64,000 nt of DNA. It comes from Sphingomonadaceae bacterium 3R27C6. GTDB lineage: Bacteria; Pseudomonadota; Alphaproteobacteria; Sphingomonadales; Sphingomonadaceae. Shown piece after piece: positions 60,616 to 64,000 of this stretch. The position numbers and the translations under genes are program-made. The stretch is from positions 62,001 to 126,000 of the forward strand of contig SCNS01000008.1 in assembly GCA_005503215.1 (NCBI GenBank), given 5' to 3'. The stretch's first letter is position 1, and each line of letters begins with the position of its first letter. The notes under the pieces were generated by a model. That model did not search any database and had not been told where the DNA came from. It worked only from the letters and a program-made list of their open reading frames with translations.

Positions 60616-62052
60616 TCACAGCGGCCGCGCCAGCAGCGCGGGGCGCTTGTCGGCGACCTCGACGATCAGCTGGCCGAACAGCGCGTTCGCCCACGCGAAC
60701 CAGCTGCGCGTGAAGTTCTTCGGATCGTCCTTGTGGAAGCTTTCGTGCATGAAGCCGGTGCCGCCGTGCGTCGTCTTCAGCCAGCGCAGGCATTGCAGGA
60801 TCGTCGCATCGTCGTCGGCATTCATCGCGCGCGTGATGATCGACATCGGCCAGATCATGTCGAGCCCGATGTGCGGCCCGCCGATGCCCTCGGCCGCCGT
60901 GCCCTTGAAGAAATAGGGATTGCGGTCGGACCAGGCGAGCGCCGCGGTGCGCAGGAAGATCGGATCCTTCCGGTCGACGACGTCGATCAGCGGCAGCCCC
61001 GACAGGCTCGGCACATTGGCGTCGTCCATGAACACCCAGTTGCCGAAACCATCGATTTCATAGGCCCAGACCTGACCGCCCTTGCCGTCGTCGATCAGCG
61101 CATGCGCTTTCAGCGCCGCCTCGACCTCGGCGGCAAGCGCTTCGGCGTCGGTCGCCGCGGCACTGTCACCGCGCGCCTCGCGATGGACGGTGGCGATTTT
61201 GCGCAGCACCGATACCGCGAACAGGTTCGACGGGATCAGGAAGGGATAGAGGCACGCATCGTCCGACGGGCGGAACATCGAGTGGATCAGGCCGACTTTT
61301 TTCGTCGGCGAACCATAACCGCTCAGCATCACGCTGTCGGTGGGCTGGAGCGCCGGACGCTGGAAGCTGTACGGGCCCGGGCCGTCCTTGCGCTGTTGCT
61401 CGCGGAAGGTCGCGACGGCAAGCTTCATCGCGTGCGACCATGTGTCGTCGAACGGCGCCTTGTCCTTCGTTCGCGTCCAATATTCGTGGGACAGACGCAT
61501 CGCGTAGCAGAGCGAGTCGATTTCCCATTTCCGCTCGGCGACGCCGGGCTTCATCTCGGTCTTGTCGGTCTGCGACCATTCGAGCTTCGACGGCGCGGTC
61601 GGATCCTTGTCGAACGCATTGGCATAAGGATCGATCAGGATGCAGCGCGCCTGCCGCTGGATCAGCCCCTGAAACAGCCGCTTGAGCTTCGCGTCCTTGG
61701 CGACGAGGTGGATATAGGGCTGCACCTGCGCCGAGCTGTCGCGCAGCCACATCGCCTCGATATCGCCGGTGATGACAAAGGTGTCGGGGCGGCCATCGAG
61801 CGTGCCCGTCTGCACCGTCGTGTCGAGCGTGTTCGGGTAGCAATTCTCGAACAGCCAGGCGAGTTCGGGGTCGGCGATCTTCGCCTTCACGCGCGCGATC
61901 TCGGCCTCGATCGCGGGGCTGGTGAAGGCGCGCTGACCGGGCGCCGGGCGCTTGCTGGCGAAGGCGCCGGCGGCGCGTGCGGCGGCGGGCATCGCGGCGG
62001 CCAGCGCGAGCACGCCGGCGCCGGCCATGATCTCGCGGCGGTTGGGGGTCAT
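60616..62052 (-). CDS. GH125 exo-alpha-1,6-mannosidase (Tat signal)
   Basis: 478 residues. The signal is 'PNRREIMAGAGVLALAAA' with twin arginines. GH125 motifs: 'VITGDIEAMWLRDSSAQVQP' (catalytic region), 'KWEIDSLCYAMRLSHEYW', 'FRPSDDACLYPFLIPSNLFA', 'MDDANVPSLSGLPLI' and 'GTGFMHESFHKDD'. These enzymes release terminal alpha-1,6-mannose and commonly partner GH92 enzymes. The start is ATG at 62052: GGAG lies 6 nt upstream of it, whereas ATG at 62058 directly abuts the GGAG and is too close. It sits between GH92 enzymes 2 and 3 in one operon. Confidence 0.9.
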   Translation of the reverse strand: MTPNRREIMAGAGVLALAAAMPAAARAAGAFASKRPAPGQRAFTSPAIEAEIARVKAKIADPELAWLFENCYPNTLDTTVQTGTLDGRPDTFVITGDIEAMWLRDSSAQVQPYIHLVAKDAKLKRLFQGLIQRQARCILIDPYANAFDKDPTAPSKLEWSQTDKTEMKPGVAERKWEIDSLCYAMRLSHEYWTRTKDKAPFDDTWSHAMKLAVATFREQQRKDGPGPYSFQRPALQPTDSVMLSGYGSPTKKVGLIHSMFRPSDDACLYPFLIPSNLFAVSVLRKIATVHREARGDSAAATDAEALAAEVEAALKAHALIDDGKGGQVWAYEIDGFGNWVFMDDANVPSLSGLPLIDVVDRKDPIFLRTAALAWSDRNPYFFKGTAAEGIGGPHIGLDMIWPMSIITRAMNADDDATILQCLRWLKTTHGGTGFMHESFHKDDPKNFTRSWFAWANALFGQLIVEVADKRPALLARPL

Positions 62053-62066
62053 GTTCATCTCCGAAA

Positions 62067-64000
62067 TCACTTGGCGGGTGCGCTGATCGAGAAGGGCGCG
62101 TCGGCGGGGGCGATGCCCCATTGTTTGTTGGGTTTGGCGCCCATCACGAAGTCGACCGTCCCGCCCTGCGACAAAGCGCCGTGGGTCAAATAGGTCTTGC
62201 TTAGCGGCTTGCCGCCGAGCGCGACCGACTGGAGATAGACGTTCGTCGCGCTGTTGTTCGCGGCGTTGATCGTCAGCGTCTTGCCGTTCGGCATCGTCAG
62301 CACCGCCTTCTGGAACAGCGGGCTGCCGATCGCATATTCGCCCGTCGCCGAGGCGACCGGATAGAAGCCCAAGGCCGAGAAGACATACCAGGCCGAGGTC
62401 TGGCCATTATCCTCGTCGCCCGGATAGCCGTCGGGCGCCGACGAATAGAGCTTCGCCATGATGTCGCGCACATGATGCTGCGTCTTCCACGGCGCACCCG
62501 CCCAATTGTAGAGATAGGGCATGTGCTGGATCGGCTGATTACCGTGGGCATATTGGCCCATGTCGACGATCTGCATCTCGCGGATCTCGTGGATCACCTG
62601 CCCGTAATAGCTTTCGTCGAAGATCGGCGGGGTGGTGAAAATCGCATCGAGCCGCTCGACGAATTTCTGCCGCCCGCCCATCAGGTTCATCAGACCCTGG
62701 ACGTCCTGCATCACCGCCCAGCTGTAGTGGAGCGCGTTGCCCTCGGTGAAGGCGTCGCCCCACTTATACGGGTTGAACGGGGTCGCCCACGAGCCGTCCT
62801 TATTACGACCACGAATCCAGCCGCTCTGATTGTCGTAGAGCTTCTGATAGTTCAGCGCGCGCTCGCGATACTTCTTGGCGTCGGCATCCTTTCCGAGCAG
62901 CTTGGCGAGCTGCGCGATCGAGAAGTCGGCGGTCGCATATTCGAGCGTCCGCGCGGCATTTTCGTTGATGCCGACGTCATAGGGGACATAGCCGAGCTGG
63001 TTGTAATATTCGGCGCCCTCGCGCCCGACCGCGGCGATCACCTTGCCCGCCTTGTCGCGGGGCCGGCCCTCGCTCGTCGTCGCATTCTTGATCATCGCCT
63101 CGTACAGCGTCTCGACATCGAAACCGCGCACGCCGTTGAAATAGGCGTCGGCGATCAGGTTCGCCGAGTTCGAACCGATCATCACGTTGCGATAGCCGGG
63201 GCTCGCCCATTCGGGCAGCCAGCCGCCCTCCTTATAGGTGTTGACCAGCCCCTGCATGATCTGGCTGTCGAGGTCGGGATACATCAGCGCAAAGAAGGGG
63301 AAGACCGCGCGCCACGTGTCCCAGAAACCATTGTCGGTGAACATGTAACCGTCGTGCACCTTGCCGTCGTACGGGCTGTAGTGGACGATCTTTCCGTTCG
63401 CGTCCTTTTCATAGAAGACGCGCGGGAATTGCAGCATCCGGTAGAGCGAAGAATAGAAGGTGCGGATTTTTTCGGGGTCGGGATCGGTCACGCGGATACG
63501 CGAGAGTTCCTTTTCCCACGCCGCCTTCGCCTTCGCCTGCGTCGCGTCGAAGCTGTCGCTGCCGATTTCGCTGCGCAGGTTCAGCAGCGCCTGTTCGGGA
63601 CTGATGAACGAAGAGGCGACGCGGACATGGACCTTGTCGCCCTTCTTCGTCTTGAAGCTGAGCACCGCGCCGACATGGTCGCCCTCGCGCGCCAGCTCGT
63701 TCGTCGGCGCGTTGTCGCCCGCCCAGGTGCGCGCGAGCGTGAAGTCGCGGTCGAATTCGGCGACGAAATAATTGTGGAAATTGTCGGGCACGCCGCCGTT
63801 GTTGTTGCGGACATAGCCGGTGATGCGGCGGTTCTTGACGTCGACCTTGACCATCGATCCGCCCGCGAGCCCGTCGAGCAGGATGTGCGCGTCGTCGCTT
63901 TCGGGGAAGGTGAAGCGGAACTGCGCGGCGCGTTCGGTCGGCGCGACCTCGGCGGTCACGTCATAGTCGGCGAGATAGACTTTGTACGAATAGGGGCGCG
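62067..64000 (-). CDS. GH92 alpha-mannosidase 3 (C-terminal part; continues beyond the right edge)
   Basis: About 644 residues are present and the frame is open to position 64000, so the N-terminus is missing. Motifs: 'GFWDTWRAVFPFFALMYPDL', 'EGNALHYSWAVMQDV', 'HGNQPIQHMPYLYNWAGAPW' and 'GDEDNGQTSAWYVFSALGFY'. Compared with enzymes 1 and 2, GNEPxHH has become GNQPIQH and GNDDxGQMS has become GDEDNGQTS, marking a separate GH92 subgroup with probably different substrate binding. It starts the GH92-GH125-GH92-ROK-GH92 run, with a 14-bp gap to GH125. The reading upstream of 63959 ('RPYSYKVYLADYD') continues without a stop. Confidence 0.88.
   Translation of the reverse strand, partial: RPYSYKVYLADYDVTAEVAPTERAAQFRFTFPESDDAHILLDGLAGGSMVKVDVKNRRITGYVRNNNGGVPDNFHNYFVAEFDRDFTLARTWAGDNAPTNELAREGDHVGAVLSFKTKKGDKVHVRVASSFISPEQALLNLRSEIGSDSFDATQAKAKAAWEKELSRIRVTDPDPEKIRTFYSSLYRMLQFPRVFYEKDANGKIVHYSPYDGKVHDGYMFTDNGFWDTWRAVFPFFALMYPDLDSQIMQGLVNTYKEGGWLPEWASPGYRNVMIGSNSANLIADAYFNGVRGFDVETLYEAMIKNATTSEGRPRDKAGKVIAAVGREGAEYYNQLGYVPYDVGINENAARTLEYATADFSIAQLAKLLGKDADAKKYRERALNYQKLYDNQSGWIRGRNKDGSWATPFNPYKWGDAFTEGNALHYSWAVMQDVQGLMNLMGGRQKFVERLDAIFTTPPIFDESYYGQVIHEIREMQIVDMGQYAHGNQPIQHMPYLYNWAGAPWKTQHHVRDIMAKLYSSAPDGYPGDEDNGQTSAWYVFSALGFYPVASATGEYAIGSPLFQKAVLTMPNGKTLTINAANNSATNVYLQSVALGGKPLSKTYLTHGALSQGGTVDFVMGAKPNKQWGIAPADAPFSISAPAK

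Noticed and set aside
1-64000. CRISPR arrays, rRNA genes, intact transposons, toxin-antitoxin or phage-defence systems
   Set aside because: Looked for regularly spaced repeats, transposase-like or defence-type proteins and rRNA sequence; none seen.

Overview
The window is chromosomal DNA of a high-GC alphaproteobacterium, most likely a sphingomonad (Sphingopyxis/Sphingomonas/Novosphingobium type). The evidence is several large TonB-dependent receptors of the sphingomonad/Caulobacter type, a direct-repeat alphaproteobacterial LexA box, gene overlaps of the ATGA/GTGA kind and frequent GTG/TTG starts. I see no rRNA, CRISPR array or intact insertion sequence. There is one tRNA (Leu, anticodon GAG).

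The window is a row of carbohydrate-scavenging modules. (1) 1-1982: a beta-helix lipoprotein and the start of a TonB receptor, on the minus strand. (2) 2561-18638: an alginate locus. A tight five-gene operon (PL6 lyase, PL17 lyase, MFS importer, DEH reductase-like SDR, SGNH acetylesterase) diverges from one TonB receptor. A second receptor and a GntR - hydratase-like - KDG kinase operon lie downstream. A recurring sequence at the GntR, receptor and PL6 promoters is a candidate operator. (3) 18693-21091: an FMN reductase and a PhyH-type dioxygenase, next to a divergent LysR regulator.

(4) 21653-42538 is the most interesting part: a probable sulfoquinovose (SQ) / sulfoquinovosyl-glycerol utilisation region. 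A TonB receptor leads into a sulfoquinovosidase with every SQ-recognition residue of E. coli YihQ, followed by glycerol-type genes (GlpD-like dehydrogenase, AGPS-like flavoenzyme, FGGY kinase). A second group holds an SsuD-type flavin monooxygenase coupled to an aldo/keto reductase, two MFS transporters, an iron alcohol dehydrogenase, a TIM-barrel isomerase-like protein, an ABC exporter, a LacI regulator and a YeiH-family 'sulfate exporter'. A shared palindrome resembling TGACAnCGyTGTCATAT lies at four of these promoters and suggests one LacI regulon. The inferred route is: hydrolysis of SQ-glycerol, oxygenolytic C-S cleavage to sulfite and 6-oxo-glucose, reduction to glucose, export of sulfite or sulfate, and assimilation of glycerol.

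(5) 42535-46079: an amidohydrolase, a methyltransferase and a winged-helix/TPR regulator. (6) 46076-51169: two secreted formylglycine sulfatases around a TetR regulator and a lipoprotein-type formylglycine-generating enzyme. A similar palindrome lies before both sulfatases. (7) 51276-54810: a crotonase-SDR pair and a CPA1 Na+/H+ antiporter, with a LexA box and a structured leader between them. (8) 54807-64000: an alpha-mannan/N-glycan operon with three GH92, one GH125 and a ROK sugar kinase. It runs off the right edge.

Gene functions come from reading motifs and family resemblance. No database search was run.
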